Source: Aeromicrobium sp. Root236
Lineage (GTDB): Bacteria; Actinomycetota; Actinomycetes; Propionibacteriales; Nocardioidaceae
Assembly: GCF_001428805.1 (NCBI RefSeq)
Contig: NZ_LMIS01000001.1
Location: forward strand, 3,231,075-3,295,074
Direction: 5' to 3'
DNA: 64,000 nt
This document shows, piece after piece, positions 7,473-16,463 of the stretch; positions within the stretch are counted from its first letter, which is position 1, and each line of letters opens with the position of its first letter. Both the position numbers and the translations under genes were made by a program. The notes beneath the pieces are model-generated. The model searched no databases and had not been told where the DNA came from. It saw nothing but the letters and a program-made list of their open reading frames with translations.

Positions 7473-7751
7473 GTGAGCATCAACGTACGCATCCCGACGA
7501 TCCTGCGGACCTACACGCAGGACCAGTCGCAGGTCACCGCCGAAGGCTCGACGCTGACCGAGGTCATCGAGTCCCTCGAGGGCGCGTTCCCCGGCATCAA
7601 GGCGCGCGTCGTCGACGAGCAGGGCAAGCTGCGCCGCTTCGTCAACATCTACGTCGCCGAGGAGGACGTGCGCTTCGCCCAGGGTCTGGACACGCCGACC
7701 CCGGCCGGCACGCAGGTCTCCATAATCCCCGCCGTCGCCGGGGGTTGCTGA
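7473..7751 (+). CDS. MoaD/ThiS-like sulfur carrier protein with encoded C-terminal Gly-Gly-Cys
   Basis: Ubiquitin-fold sulfur carrier of 92 residues. The N-terminus (VRIPTILRTYT) and LRRFVNIYV...EDVRF closely resemble mycobacterial CysO, and the tail reads IIPAVAGGC. Carriers of this class are adenylated and thiocarboxylated on the second Gly (here G91) to deliver sulfur. The extra C92 would have to be removed first, as JAMM-type proteases do for CysO-cysteine and related carriers; no such protease lies in this window. It follows the PLP-enzyme gene by 25 nt under the same riboswitch, so it is the likely sulfur donor for that enzyme. Shine-Dalgarno AAGGAG precedes the GTG start. Confidence 0.88.
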   Translation: MSINVRIPTILRTYTQDQSQVTAEGSTLTEVIESLEGAFPGIKARVVDEQGKLRRFVNIYVAEEDVRFAQGLDTPTPAGTQVSIIPAVAGGC

Positions 7752-7781
7752 ACTCGCGGCACAGCCTTGTAGGCTCTGCGC

Positions 7782-7868
7782 ATGAAGGGGCTCCGGCAGG
7801 TGGGTTCCTCCAGGATCAGGTGGGAGTGGCGGCATGGTGCAAGGCACCGTCAAGTGGTTCAACGCTGA
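7782..7868 (+). CDS. Possible leaderless leader ORF overlapping the cold-shock gene start
   Basis: A 28-codon frame ([14 protein letters not shown]...) begins exactly 6 nt after a TAGGCT hexamer (7770-7775) and overlaps the first codons of the cold-shock gene in another frame. Promoter geometry matches the leaderless genes of this window. The peptide itself resembles nothing I know, so it may be only a 5' untranslated region with a chance frame. Confidence 0.25.
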   Translation: MKGLRQVGSSRIRWEWRHGARHRQVVQR

Positions 7869-8034
7869 CAAGGGCTACGGCTTCATCGAGGTCGAGGGCC
7901 AGGACGACGTCTTCGTCCATTGGTCCAAGATCGCGTCAGACGGTTACAAGACCCTCGAGGACGGCCAGAAGGTCGAGTTCGAGGTCGTCGACGGCCCCAA
8001 GGGTCGCGAGGCCCACGAGGTCATCGGGCACTGA
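7834..8034 (+). CDS. Cold shock protein (CspA family)
   Basis: Single cold-shock domain, 66 residues, binding single-stranded RNA/DNA as an RNA chaperone or antiterminator. The RNP1 motif KGYGFIEV and RNP2 motif VFVHW carry the aromatic nucleic-acid-binding residues; the length is typical of free-standing Csp proteins. GGGAG is placed about 7 nt before the ATG. It appears to have its own promoter (TAGGCT at 7770-7775) and is closed by a strong terminator, so it is probably transcribed separately from the carrier gene upstream. Confidence 0.95.
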   Translation: MVQGTVKWFNADKGYGFIEVEGQDDVFVHWSKIASDGYKTLEDGQKVEFEVVDGPKGREAHEVIGH

Positions 8035-8045
8035 GCCCGTGAACG

Positions 8046-8073
8046 AACCCGGTCCGGGGGGACCGGGTTTTTT
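8046..8073 (+). terminator. Rho-independent terminator of the cold-shock gene
   Basis: Perfect 10-bp stem AACCCGGTCC/GGACCGGGTT with a GGGG loop, followed by a T-run (six T's counting the stem end). Confidence 0.9.
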
Positions 8074-8098
8074 CATGCCCGAAACCTCCGCGTGACGC

Positions 8099-8136
8099 AT
8101 GTGACACTTGCGATGTCACATACTCGCTGACATACT
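8099..8136 (+). promoter_or_regulatory. Operator-overlapped promoter of the four-gene membrane operon
   Basis: A perfect inverted repeat ATGTGACA-N7-TGTCACAT (8099-8106, 8114-8121) has TTGCGA (8108-8113) in its centre. TTGCGA, 17 bp and CATACT (8131-8136) form a promoter whose start falls on the ATG at 8143. A dimeric repressor bound here would cover the -35 element. The regulator is not encoded next to the site. Confidence 0.65.
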
Positions 8137-8142
8137 CCCGGT

Positions 8143-9972
8143 ATGTTCCTCTCTGCAGCCGACCCCGTCACCGCACCCGCCGGAGGCGCCGCGATCGGCC
8201 AGGTCATCGGCCTGTCGATCGCCGCAGGCATCGTCACGGCCATCCTGCTGGCCGTCGCCTGGGCGCACCGCACGCACCGCATCGACTGGATCCAGCGCGC
8301 GGGTGAGCGACTCGGTGCGCGCACCGGCGAGCCCGGCTGGGCGGCGATCCCCACGCTGTTCGTCGCGAGCTCCCTGATCGTCGCGCTGCTCGGGTTCATG
8401 TGGGACGTCAGCCTGCACGCCGGCCGCGGCCGCGACGCCGGGCCGCTCGCCAACCCTGCGCACTACCTGATCCTCTACGGGCTCTTCGCCCTGTTCGTCG
8501 CCGGCATGTCGGCGGTCATCTACCCGCGGGACGGTGACAAGCCCGGCATCGCCGCGGTCCGCATCACCCGCAACTGGTACGCCCCGGTCAGCGGCATCTT
8601 CATCGCCGCGTGCGGCCTGTACGCCCTGATCGGCTTCCCGCTCGACGACGTCTGGCACCGGTTGTTCGGCCAGGACGTCACCCTCTGGGGACCGACCCAC
8701 CTGATGCTGATCGGCGGCGCCGGACTGTCCACCGCCGGCATCATCCTGCTGCACCGTGAGGCCGACTTCGCGCTGCGCCAGAACGGCAAGGAGATGCCGA
8801 CCTGGATGCGTACGGCGACGCTGTCGATCAGCTTCGGCGCCCTGCTGATCGGGCTCTCGGTGTTCCAGGCCGAGTTCGACTTCGGCATCGCCCAGTTCCG
8901 CATGGTGTTCGCGCCGCTCATGATCGTCGCCGCCGCGGGCGTCACCCTGGTCGCCGCCCGGCTGTACGTCGGCCCGGGCGCCGCGATCGTCGCGGCGGTG
9001 TTCTTCCTGCTGATGCGCGGCATCATCTCGTTCATCGTCACGGATTTCTTCGGCGAGGCGCACCACGTGTTCCCGCTCTACCTCGGCAGCGCGGTGCTGA
9101 TCGAGCTGCTGGCGTTCACCCAGCTGCGCAACAAGCCGTTGTGGTTCGGCGCGATCGGTGGCCTCCTGATCGGGACCATCGGCCTGGTCATCGAGAAGTT
9201 CTGGAACGACCGCGTCTTCCAGTTCCCGTGGACCCAGGACGTGTGGCTCGAGGGTCTGCTCATGGCGGTGCCCGTGGCGATCGCGTCGGGCCTCTGCGGT
9301 GCGCTGTTCGCGCTGGGCCTCCAGGGCCGGCTGCCGGCGGCGAAGATCAGCCGCACGATCATCACGGTCTCGGTGCTCGTCATCGCGGCCGCCGTCGCCA
9401 ACGGGCTGCACGCCACGGTGCCCAAGAACGCCTCGGCCAGCTTCGCCCTGACGCAGGTCGGGACGACGGATCACCCCGAGGTCACCGCCAAGATCACGGT
9501 CAAGCCCGCCGACCTGATCGACGACCACCCGACGTGGGTCCAGATCACGGCGTGGCAGGGCGGTGGCGCCGGCGTCGTGACGGATCGCCTGCGACGTACG
9601 GGCGACAACACGTGGGAGTCGACCAAGCCCGTGCCGGTCGGCGGCAACTGGAAGACGCTGCTGCGCGTCCAGGACGGACGTACGCTCGCCGCGGTGCCGA
9701 TCTTCATGCCGGCCGACGCGCCGCTGAAGGTCAAGGAGGTTCCCGCCTCTGCCGAGTTCACCCGCAAGTTCGTGCCGGAGATCGACATCCTCCAGCGCGA
9801 GCGCAAGGGTGACACCTCGCCATGGCTGTGGGGTGCGGCCAACATGGTCGTCCTGCTCTGCAGCCTCGCCATCATCATCGGCATCTCGGTCGCGGTCGCC
9901 CGCGTGGCGCGCCGCATCGAGGAGCACGACGCCGACTCGCCGGGAGACCGTACGCCTACCCTGACCTCATGA
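8143..9972 (+). CDS. Large polytopic membrane protein of unknown function
   Basis: 609 residues. I count about a dozen hydrophobic segments from residue 20 to about 425 (including LWGPTHLMLIGGAGL), then an extracytoplasmic region of about 135 residues rich in beta-strand-like sequence (about 430-560), and a last membrane segment near 563-585 before a short charged tail. No enzymatic motif is recognised; homologs I recall are annotated only as hypothetical membrane proteins. It leads an operon with ATGA or GTGA stop-start overlaps at each junction, ending in another polytopic protein, with a cupredoxin-like lipoprotein between. A role in metal or oxyanion handling is speculation. Confidence 0.8.
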   Translation: MFLSAADPVTAPAGGAAIGQVIGLSIAAGIVTAILLAVAWAHRTHRIDWIQRAGERLGARTGEPGWAAIPTLFVASSLIVALLGFMWDVSLHAGRGRDAGPLANPAHYLILYGLFALFVAGMSAVIYPRDGDKPGIAAVRITRNWYAPVSGIFIAACGLYALIGFPLDDVWHRLFGQDVTLWGPTHLMLIGGAGLSTAGIILLHREADFALRQNGKEMPTWMRTATLSISFGALLIGLSVFQAEFDFGIAQFRMVFAPLMIVAAAGVTLVAARLYVGPGAAIVAAVFFLLMRGIISFIVTDFFGEAHHVFPLYLGSAVLIELLAFTQLRNKPLWFGAIGGLLIGTIGLVIEKFWNDRVFQFPWTQDVWLEGLLMAVPVAIASGLCGALFALGLQGRLPAAKISRTIITVSVLVIAAAVANGLHATVPKNASASFALTQVGTTDHPEVTAKITVKPADLIDDHPTWVQITAWQGGGAGVVTDRLRRTGDNTWESTKPVPVGGNWKTLLRVQDGRTLAAVPIFMPADAPLKVKEVPASAEFTRKFVPEIDILQRERKGDTSPWLWGAANMVVLLCSLAIIIGISVAVARVARRIEEHDADSPGDRTPTLTS

Positions 9973-10157
9973 CGCCGGGCGGAGACCAGATCCTTGCGCA
10001 CCATGCCGCCCTGCTCGCGATCCCGGCGATCGTCCCGGCCCTCGTGGTCGTCGGCGTGATCCTCTACATCGCGCGAAAGGACCGGCGTGACGAGCGCGAG
10101 GAGCGCGAGATCATCGAGCGGGCCTTCGAGCCCGACGACACGGAGGAGAACGAGTGA
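9969..10157 (+). CDS. Small single-pass membrane protein
   Basis: 62 residues with one transmembrane helix (about 13-35, LLAIPAIVPALVVVGVILYIA) followed by a highly charged cytoplasmic tail (RKDRRDEREEREIIERAFE). Its ATG overlaps the TGA of the large membrane protein, and its own TGA overlaps the next GTG, so all are translationally coupled. TACCCT 6 nt before the ATG might be an internal leaderless promoter but lies in coding sequence. Small anchors like this often act as accessory subunits of membrane complexes. Confidence 0.7.
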   Translation: MTPGGDQILAHHAALLAIPAIVPALVVVGVILYIARKDRRDEREEREIIERAFEPDDTEENE

Positions 10158-10513
10158 AGATCGCTGCGACGTTGCTGGCCTGCGCCCTCGTCCTGACCGG
10201 CTGCGGCGGCGGTGACGGGTCCGACGGCTCGGACGCTGCCAAGGGGGCGGTGACCGTGCGCATCGTCATCAAGGACGGCAAGGTCACGCCGCAGGGCAAG
10301 CGGGTCGACGTCAAGGCCGGCAAGCCCGTGACGCTGCGGATCACGTCCGACGCCGACGAGGAGATCCACGTGCACTCCGACCCCGAGCACGAGTACGAGG
10401 TCGGACCCGGTGACCAGCTCGACGAGACGTTCACGATCGACACCCCCGGCCAGGTCGCCGTCGAGGCGCACCATCTCGACGTCACGATCGTGCAGCTCGT
10501 CGTCAAGCCGTGA
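10154..10513 (+). CDS. Cupredoxin-like lipoprotein, His-rich
   Basis: 119 residues. Signal sequence and lipobox LTGC give lipidation at Cys17, so it is attached to the outer face of the membrane. The mature part reads as a single beta-sandwich of the cupredoxin type found in EfeO/NosD-like proteins: VRIVIKDGKVTPQGKRVDVKAGKPV, then HVHSDPEHEYEV and VEAHHLDVTIVQL. Classical type-1 copper ligands (Cys, Met) are absent, but histidines are clustered. Starts with GTG inside the upstream stop and ends inside the next start. Metal binding is inferred from the fold and His clusters only. Confidence 0.75.
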   Translation: MKIAATLLACALVLTGCGGGDGSDGSDAAKGAVTVRIVIKDGKVTPQGKRVDVKAGKPVTLRITSDADEEIHVHSDPEHEYEVGPGDQLDETFTIDTPGQVAVEAHHLDVTIVQLVVKP

Positions 10514-11757
10514 TCTCCGCCGGGCTCCAGGCACACGGACTCGGTGGGTCGACCGACCTGCCGATCCCGTTCCTGTACGCCATGGTCGGTGCCTCGTGGG
10601 CGCTGACGATCTCGTTCGGCGTGCTGGCGCTCGCGTGGACGGAGCCGCGGTTCGCCGCTGAGCCCGAGCCGTCGGACCCGCCGGCTCGCCGCCCGTGGCT
10701 CGCCGTCGTGGGAGTCGTGCTCACGGCCTGGCTGCTGGTGGCCCTGTACGCCGGACCGTCGGACGCCTCCAACGGCGGGCTCGGCGGGTTCTACATCTTC
10801 GTCTGGGTCGGTCTCGTGCCGCTGGCCCTGGTCGCCGGCCACGTGTGGCGCGACCTCTCGCCGTGGCGCACGATCCAGTCGCTGCTGGGCCCGGGCCTGT
10901 GGACGTACCCGAAGCGGCTGGGCTACTGGCCCGCCGTCGCGGGGCTGTTCGCGTTCGTCTGGCTCGAGCTGGCCTCGCCCGACCCGGGCTCGATCCACGC
11001 CGTACGCGTGTGGGTCGCGGCGTACGTCGTGGTGACGATCGCCGGCGGCGTCGCGTTCGGGCCGCGCTGGTACGACCGTGCGGACCCGTTCGACGTGTAC
11101 AGCGCGATCGTCGCGAAGCTCTCGCCCTTCGTCCATGACGGTCGTTGGCGCGTGCACAACCCCCTCCGCTCGCTGCCCGGGGTGCCGATCGACGCCGGCC
11201 TCGTTGCCGTGCTGGCGACGCTGCTCGGCTCGACGGCGTACGACAGCTTCTCCGCCTCGTCGTTCTGGCAGAGCAAGACCCTCTCGACGTGGCAGCACTC
11301 GCTGACGCTGCTGGGCTTCTGCGCCGTCGTCGCGATGCTGTTCATCGGTGCGGCGCGCGCGACGGGCGGGGTCAGTGCGGGGGAGCGCAAGGCGCTGCCC
11401 GGACGTCTGGCGCACTCGCTGGTCCCGATCGTGGTCGGCTACATCTTCGCCCACTACCTGACCTACCTCGTCGAGAAGGGGCAGGCGGTGTTCTTCGCCC
11501 TGCTCGACCCGCTCGGCCGAGGCTGGCACCCGCTGGGCGAGCACGGCACGTCGTACGTGCTGTCGCAGCACTCCGCGACCCTCGCCGCCCTCAAGGTCAC
11601 GTTCGTCGTCGCGGGCCACGTGCTCGCGGTCGTCGCAGCCCACGACAAGGCGCTGGCGCTGCTGCCGAGGGCGCACCGGCTCAGCGGTCAGGTCGCGATG
11701 CTGCTGCTCATGGTGGCCTACACGTTCACGGGGCTGTTCCTGCTGTTCTCTGTCTGA
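10510..11757 (+). CDS. Polytopic membrane protein, resembles proteins annotated fenitrothion hydrolase
   Basis: 415 residues with roughly ten membrane segments. The N-terminus AHGLGGSTDLPIP resembles integral-membrane proteins catalogued as FedB-type fenitrothion hydrolase, though the natural role of that family is unclear and the name probably reflects one catabolic isolate. Conserved WRDLSPWRTI and FGPRWYDRADPFDVYS occur in loops. GTG start overlaps the lipoprotein stop (GTGA). As last gene of the unit it presumably works with the large membrane protein and the lipoprotein. Confidence 0.65.
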   Translation: MISAGLQAHGLGGSTDLPIPFLYAMVGASWALTISFGVLALAWTEPRFAAEPEPSDPPARRPWLAVVGVVLTAWLLVALYAGPSDASNGGLGGFYIFVWVGLVPLALVAGHVWRDLSPWRTIQSLLGPGLWTYPKRLGYWPAVAGLFAFVWLELASPDPGSIHAVRVWVAAYVVVTIAGGVAFGPRWYDRADPFDVYSAIVAKLSPFVHDGRWRVHNPLRSLPGVPIDAGLVAVLATLLGSTAYDSFSASSFWQSKTLSTWQHSLTLLGFCAVVAMLFIGAARATGGVSAGERKALPGRLAHSLVPIVVGYIFAHYLTYLVEKGQAVFFALLDPLGRGWHPLGEHGTSYVLSQHSATLAALKVTFVVAGHVLAVVAAHDKALALLPRAHRLSGQVAMLLLMVAYTFTGLFLLFSV

Positions 11758-11779
11758 CCCGATCAGTAGCGTCGCGCAC

Positions 11780-12349
11780 ATGGCGACGATCTACTACACC
11801 GCAACGACACTCGACGGCTTCCTGGCGACCCCTGACAACTCGCTCGACTGGCTCTTCGAGGTGCCCGGTGCATCCGAGGCGGAGTCCAGCGTGGGCGACT
11901 TCGTGGCCGGCGTCGGGGCCCTCGCGATGGGCTCCACGACGTACGAGTGGGTGCTCGAGCACGAGCAGATGATGGACCACCCCGAGAAGTGGCAGGAGTG
12001 GTACGCCGAGCGGCCGACCTGGGTGTTCAGCCACCGCGACCTGCCGCTCATCCCGGGTGCGGACCTGCGCGTCACCAGCGACGACGTCCGCAGCGTGCAC
12101 GCCGACATGGTGGCCGCCGCAGGCGAGGGGGACGTGTGGCTGATGGGTGGGGGCGACCTCGTCGGCCAGTTCGACGACGCGGGCCTGCTCGACCGGGTCA
12201 TGGTGTCGGTCGCCCCCGTCACCCTCGGCGCCGGCGCGCCGCTGCTGCCGCGCGACATCCGGTCGGACCGGCTGACCCTCACAGCCGTCAAGCAGGCCGG
12301 GCAGTTCGCCGAGCTCCACTACGACGTGGCAAGCAAACCGTCCACCTGA
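11780..12349 (+). CDS. Dihydrofolate reductase family protein (RibD C-terminal-like)
   Basis: 189 residues with the fold shared by dihydrofolate reductase and the reductase domain of RibD. The N-terminus IYYTATTLDGFLATPDNSLDWL and the nucleotide-binding GEGDVWLMGGGDLVGQF are typical of the stand-alone actinobacterial YwjB/YyaP-type reductases; FSHRDLPLIPG is another family block. NADPH is the likely cofactor; the substrate is unknown. TAGCGT ends 7 nt before the ATG, so leaderless transcription independent of the upstream operon is likely. Confidence 0.85.
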   Translation: MATIYYTATTLDGFLATPDNSLDWLFEVPGASEAESSVGDFVAGVGALAMGSTTYEWVLEHEQMMDHPEKWQEWYAERPTWVFSHRDLPLIPGADLRVTSDDVRSVHADMVAAAGEGDVWLMGGGDLVGQFDDAGLLDRVMVSVAPVTLGAGAPLLPRDIRSDRLTLTAVKQAGQFAELHYDVASKPST

Positions 12350-12390
12350 TTGCGCGGCGTTGATTAGCACTCGTATGATGAGAGTGCTAA
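12350..12390 (+). promoter_or_regulatory. groEL2 promoter with CIRCE operator
   Basis: TTGCGC (12350-12355), 18 bp, TATGAT (12374-12379). The CIRCE element TTAGCACTC-N9-GAGTGCTAA (12364-12390) is perfect and its spacer holds the -10 hexamer, so HrcA would block the promoter until heat stress. hrcA is not in the window. Confidence 0.95.
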
Positions 12391-12407
12391 CAGGATCAGA
12401 CCGATGA

Positions 12408-14139
<1,732 letters not shown>

Positions 14140-14141
<2 letters not shown>

Positions 14142-14154
14142 TCGCGTAGCGACT
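14140..14154 (+). other. Hairpin spanning the groEL stop codon
   Basis: AGTCGC-GTA-GCGACT is a perfect 6-bp stem; the TAG stop overlaps its 5' side. Two further hairpins (TCGAG/CTCGA near 14164-14180 and CAGCGC/GCGCTG near 14186-14210) follow before the true terminator, an unusual stacked array that might protect the 3' end. The remaining 160 bases up to metQ hold its promoter region. Confidence 0.5.
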
Positions 14155-14244
14155 CTGGTCCATCGAGGTCACGCCTCGAGGTCAGCCAGCGCCGGGGAGT
14201 CCCAGCGCTGGGGAGTCTCCTCACCAGGAGTCCAGGACAAAACA

Positions 14245-14280
14245 AAGGCCCTCACCGAGCTTCGGCTCGGTGGGGGCCTT
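14245..14280 (+). terminator. Terminator of groEL
   Basis: A long stem opening AAGGCC and closing GGCCTT, near-perfect over 16 bp (AAGGCCCTCACCGAGC against GCTCGGTGGGGGCCTT) with a UUCG tetraloop. The T-run after it is short, as is common in high-GC actinobacteria. Confidence 0.85.
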
Positions 14281-14299
14281 CGTCGTGCGCCCTCGTACC

Positions 14300-14374
14300 C
14301 GATGTGAAGCGGCTCACCCGCCAGATTTCACATCGTGAGAACCGTCCGGACGGTCCAGTGCGGGTTCCTAGCGT
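14300..14374 (+). promoter_or_regulatory. metQ promoter region with inverted repeats
   Basis: CGATGTGAA (14300-14308) and TTCACATCG (14327-14335) form a perfect 9-bp inverted repeat. Inside and beside it, GTGA-N6-TCAC and TCAC-N3-GTGA half-sites recur. CACATCGTGAGA (14329-14340) is shared with the SAM-riboswitch promoter. ACCGTCCGGACGGT (14341-14354) is a perfect palindrome at the expected -35 position, and TAGCGT (14369-14374) is the likely -10. No SAM riboswitch fold is present here. Confidence 0.55.
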
Positions 14375-14439
14375 GGTGATTGCGGAACACCTCCGCCCAC
14401 CGGAACCACCGGCCACGAGCCGGACGAAAGGAAGCACCG

Positions 14440-15360
14440 ATGTCCGAGAACATCATCGAGGCGCCCAAGCGCCGCGGACCCCTCTACGCGATCATCGCGG
14501 CCGTCGTCGCGGTCCTCGTCATCGCCGGATTCCTGATCTTCGGGGGAGGCGACAGCGACGCCAAGGGCAAGACCATCAAGATCGGCGTCGTCGGTGCGGC
14601 CGACCCGTACTGGAACGACTACAAGAAGGCCGCCGCGGACGAGGGCATCAAGATCAAGCTGGTCAACTTCACCGACTACGCGCAGCCCAACCCGGCCCTC
14701 GCCGAGGGTGAGCTGGACATCAACCAGTTCCAGCACATCGTGTTCCTCGCCGACTACAACGTGGCGAACCACAAGAAGCTCACGCCGATCGGCGCCACGG
14801 CGATCTACCCGCTCGGGCTCTACTCGAAGAAGTACGACTCGGTCGACGAGATCAAGGACGGTGACACCGTTGCGGTGCCCAACGACGTCAGCAACCAGGC
14901 CCGCGGCCTGCTGGTGCTGCAGTCGGCCGGGCTCATCAAGCTCAAGGACGGCGGCACGATCTTCTCCGACCTCAGCGACGTCGACACGGATGCCTCCAAG
15001 GTCAAGGTCAAGGCGCTCGACGCGGCACTGACCGCCAGCTCGCTCAAGGACCTCGCCGCTGCGATCATCAACAACGACTTCGTGGAGAAGGCCGGGCTCA
15101 AGTTCTCCGACGCGATCGCCCAGGACGACCCGAAGGATCCCAACGCCCTGCCGTACGTCAACATCTTCGCGGTCCGCCCCGAGGACAAGGACAACAAGAC
15201 GTACCAGAAGCTCGTCAAGATCTTCCAGACCGACAAGACCGTCATCGCCGGCCTGAAGAAGGTCTCGGGCGACACCGCCGTGCCGGTGCAGACGCCGGTC
15301 AGCGACCTGGTCGCCTCGCTCAAGAAGGTCGAGGCGGACACCGCCGCCAGCAAGAAGTAG
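14440..15360 (+). CDS. metQ: Methionine ABC transporter substrate-binding protein, membrane-tethered
   Basis: MetQ/NlpA-family D/L-methionine-binding protein of 306 residues. After a short cytoplasmic head (SENIIEAPKRRG) comes one transmembrane segment (about 16-38), then the mature domain with IKIGVVGAADPYWNDYKKAA, LAEGELDINQFQH and IYPLGLYSKKYDSVDEIKDG, all typical of MetQ. There is no Cys and hence no lipobox: the protein appears anchored by an N-terminal helix instead of a lipid. The ATG is preceded by AAAGGA; an upstream in-frame extension lacks any signal. First gene of metQNI. Confidence 0.93.
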   Translation: MSENIIEAPKRRGPLYAIIAAVVAVLVIAGFLIFGGGDSDAKGKTIKIGVVGAADPYWNDYKKAAADEGIKIKLVNFTDYAQPNPALAEGELDINQFQHIVFLADYNVANHKKLTPIGATAIYPLGLYSKKYDSVDEIKDGDTVAVPNDVSNQARGLLVLQSAGLIKLKDGGTIFSDLSDVDTDASKVKVKALDAALTASSLKDLAAAIINNDFVEKAGLKFSDAIAQDDPKDPNALPYVNIFAVRPEDKDNKTYQKLVKIFQTDKTVIAGLKKVSGDTAVPVQTPVSDLVASLKKVEADTAASKK

Positions 15361-15434
15361 TCCCACCGGGGCTGTCGGCCCGGCTCGCGGGTGATCCTCG
15401 CGGCCGGGCCCGACGCCTCCCAGGAAGGAACCCC

Positions 15435-16463
15435 ATGGCTCTCGTCGAGCTGCGCGACGTCTCGAAGGTCTTCGCTCCCGCCCGCCGCGGTGCACCACCG
15501 GTCCATGCCGTAACCGGCGTGGACCTCGACATCCACGCGGGCGAGATCGTCGGCATCGTCGGCTACTCCGGTGCCGGCAAGTCGACCCTCGTACGCCTGA
15601 TCAACGCCCTCGAGCCGGTCACCTCCGGCACGATCACGGTCGACGGCACCGAGATCACGTCGCTCAAGGAGCGCGAGCAGCAGAAGGTGCGGCTGGGGAT
15701 CGGCATGATCTTCCAGCAGTTCAACCTGTTCACCTCCCGCACGGTCTACGGCAACATCGCCTACCCCTTGCAGGTCGCCGGGGTGCCGCGGAGCGAGCAG
15801 CATGCCCGCATCGTCGAGCTGCTGACGTTCGTGGGACTTGCCGACAAGGCGCACTCGTACCCGGAGCAGCTGTCCGGCGGGCAGAAGCAGCGTGTCGGCA
15901 TCGCCCGTGCGCTCGCCACGTCGCCGCGCATCCTCCTGGCGGACGAGGCGACCAGCGCGCTCGACCCCGAGACGACCCACGAGGTGCTGGGCCTGCTCAA
16001 GCGGGTCAACGAGGAGCTCGGCATCACGATCGTGGTCATCACCCACGAGATGGAGGTCATCAAGGCGATCGCCCACAAGGTCGTGGTGATGGAGCAGGGC
16101 CGGGTCGTCGAGCAGGGGCCGGTGTTCGACATCTTCGCCAATCCCGCCGAGGCCGCCACGCGGCGCTTCGTGTCGACGCTCGTCGACGACGTGCCCACGG
16201 GTCGTACGCTTGAGGGCCTCCGCGAGCGGCACTCCGGCAGGCTCATCACGGTGTCGTTCCGCGACAGCTCGGTGTCCCAGTCGCAGGTGTTCGCCGAGAT
16301 CATCGGTCGCGGTGTCGAGTTCGAGCTCGTCTACGGCGGCATCGAGGACATCCAGGGCGACACCTTCGGGCACCTGACGCTCGCGCTGCGTGGCGACGCG
16401 GCCGCGATCGACGAGGCCGTCGCTGCCGTGCAAGCGCGGGTCGAGACGAGGGAGGTGGCCTGA
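15435..16463 (+). CDS. metN: Methionine ABC transporter ATP-binding protein
   Basis: 342-residue ATPase energising methionine uptake. Walker A is GYSGAGKST (43-51), the ABC signature LSGGQ (146-150), Walker B ILLADE (166-171). The last 80 or so residues form the C-terminal NIL/ACT-like domain that binds methionine and trans-inhibits the transporter. AAGGAA lies just before the ATG. Its TGA shares one base with the metI ATG, coupling ATPase and permease synthesis. Confidence 0.95.
   Translation: MALVELRDVSKVFAPARRGAPPVHAVTGVDLDIHAGEIVGIVGYSGAGKSTLVRLINALEPVTSGTITVDGTEITSLKEREQQKVRLGIGMIFQQFNLFTSRTVYGNIAYPLQVAGVPRSEQHARIVELLTFVGLADKAHSYPEQLSGGQKQRVGIARALATSPRILLADEATSALDPETTHEVLGLLKRVNEELGITIVVITHEMEVIKAIAHKVVVMEQGRVVEQGPVFDIFANPAEAATRRFVSTLVDDVPTGRTLEGLRERHSGRLITVSFRDSSVSQSQVFAEIIGRGVEFELVYGGIEDIQGDTFGHLTLALRGDAAAIDEAVAAVQARVETREVA

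Noticed and set aside
14281-14440. Second SAM riboswitch upstream of metQ
   Set aside because: No GCAACC core, no P1/P4 pairing and no GGTGCT joining segment; only short inverted repeats are present.
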